Part shown: positions 33,574-34,075 of the stretch, one piece after another | Layout: each line of letters begins with the position of its first letter | How positions within the stretch are numbered: position 1 is the stretch's first letter | NCBI GenBank assembly: GCA_049663345.1 | Contig: JBATDG010000062.1 | Coordinates: 1-34,075, forward strand | Direction: 5' to 3' | Length of the DNA: 34,075 nt | Source of the DNA: SZUA-365 sp049663345 | Lineage (GTDB): Bacteria; Bacteroidota; Ignavibacteria; SZUA-365 | The notes under the pieces: model-generated | Seen by the model: the letters and a program-made list of their open reading frames with translations, nothing else | Database searches by the model: none | Told to the model about the DNA's origin: nothing | Made by a program: the position numbers and the translations under genes

Positions 33574-34075
33574 ATGAAAACAAAACAGCATGCACCTATC
33601 CCCTGGACAATGCTGGGCACAGCCCTGCTGCTCCCGCTCGCGGTACAAATTGCAGCGGCGCTGCTGCCGATTGAAAGATCGTGGGGAGCGAATGCGCTGA
33701 AGTATTTGCCGGATTACGCGATGTATGCAATGGCGCTGCTACCGGTGTTGCTGTATCTCATTTTTCGGGGAATGGACATAGATCCATTGCGAACACCGCT
33801 GGCACTGCTGCTCGTTCTGCTCACACTGGTACCTCCCCTGCTCTGGCCGATGGGAACGTACTTTTACGGCGATGGTGGTCTCCTCATCCCTCAGGTACAT
33901 CGCTTCTCAGTCAACGGCAGCTTCGATGCAGATCTGATTCTGAATTTCAAATCTTCGCCGCTGGCTGGATTACTGATTCTCCTGGCGATGAAAGCAGGGC
34001 CAGCCCTCGGCTCCACATTTTCTTTCCTGATGCCGGAGGACGCTCTCTATCCGTTTCGTTGGGTGTCGGTTCTTT
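33574..34075 (+). CDS. Multi-pass membrane protein, N-terminal part, cut by the window end
   Basis: The frame opens at ATG 33574 and continues without a stop to the window edge (167 codons visible). The protein begins with a polar segment and then hydrophobic stretches near residues 13-32, 48-65 and 75-94, with LLILLAMK near 133, so it is an inner-membrane protein. The translation shows no motif that identifies it. The loop around residues 95-125 contains GTYFYGDGG, LLIPQV and RFSVNGSFDADL. Segments of this arrangement occur in GT-C/PMT-like glycosyltransferase and oligosaccharide-polymerase families, but this is not demonstrable from the fragment. It is transcribed away from lexA, so its promoter shares the intergenic region with the LexA candidate operator. 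Confidence 0.75.
   Translation, partial: MKTKQHAPIPWTMLGTALLLPLAVQIAAALLPIERSWGANALKYLPDYAMYAMALLPVLLYLIFRGMDIDPLRTPLALLLVLLTLVPPLLWPMGTYFYGDGGLLIPQVHRFSVNGSFDADLILNFKSSPLAGLLILLAMKAGPALGSTFSFLMPEDALYPFRWVSVL

Overview
The window looks like a chromosomal segment from the Bacteroidota/Chlorobiota side of the FCB group, most likely an Ignavibacteria, Chlorobi or Kapabacteria-type organism (inference, from protein family content). Three observations support this. Several secreted proteins end in type IX secretion (T9SS) type A sorting domains. A giant C25 gingipain-family protein of the PorU/PorU2 kind is encoded. Strong Shine-Dalgarno sequences (GGAGG, AGGAGG) precede many genes, which is typical of Chlorobi-like lineages and not of Bacteroidia. 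Base composition is about half G+C throughout.

Region by region: (1) 1-1426, a 19-bp tandem array leading into a membrane-anchored protein with a pilin-associated look. (2) 1640-2860, a GT1/MGT-type glycosyltransferase. (3) 3027-4210, tRNA-Pro(TGG), a higB-higA toxin-antitoxin pair and the frameshifted C-terminal remains of a tyrosine recombinase, which together look like a decayed integrative element at a tRNA gene. (4) 4395-9992, an FG-GAP repeat T9SS cargo, a small Cys-rich exported protein and a 1008-residue BNR-repeat T9SS cargo. (5) 10159-12024, a class II Fic protein preceded by five helically phased copies of a 16-bp non-palindromic repeat. (6) 12099-15660, a subtilisin-like protease, a divergently encoded metallo-beta-lactamase-fold hydrolase and a DinB-like protein. 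(7) 15821-19283, a membrane-anchored sensor-like fragment and a compact sulfur operon (sulfide:quinone reductase-like flavoprotein, DUF1641, TusE/DsrC-like carrier, DsrE-like protein). (8) 19587-22031, two related exported proteins and an outer-membrane barrel protein. (9) 22104-33469, four genes on the minus strand: TPR sensor histidine kinase, DnaE-type polymerase, PorU2-like C25 protein and LexA. (10) 33574 to the end, the start of a membrane protein cut by the window edge.

Functional links. The C25 protein belongs to the family that processes or attaches T9SS cargo, and the window encodes several candidate cargos, although the core translocon is not here. The sulfur operon would couple sulfide oxidation at the membrane to protein-bound sulfane-sulfur carriers in the cytoplasm. 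LexA and the DnaE polymerase lie on the same strand but are separated by the 5.3-kb C25 gene, so a shared SOS role is only a suggestion. The most unusual non-coding signal is the phased repeat cluster before the Fic gene. The best evidence for horizontal transfer is the tRNA-Pro/higBA/integrase-remnant block.
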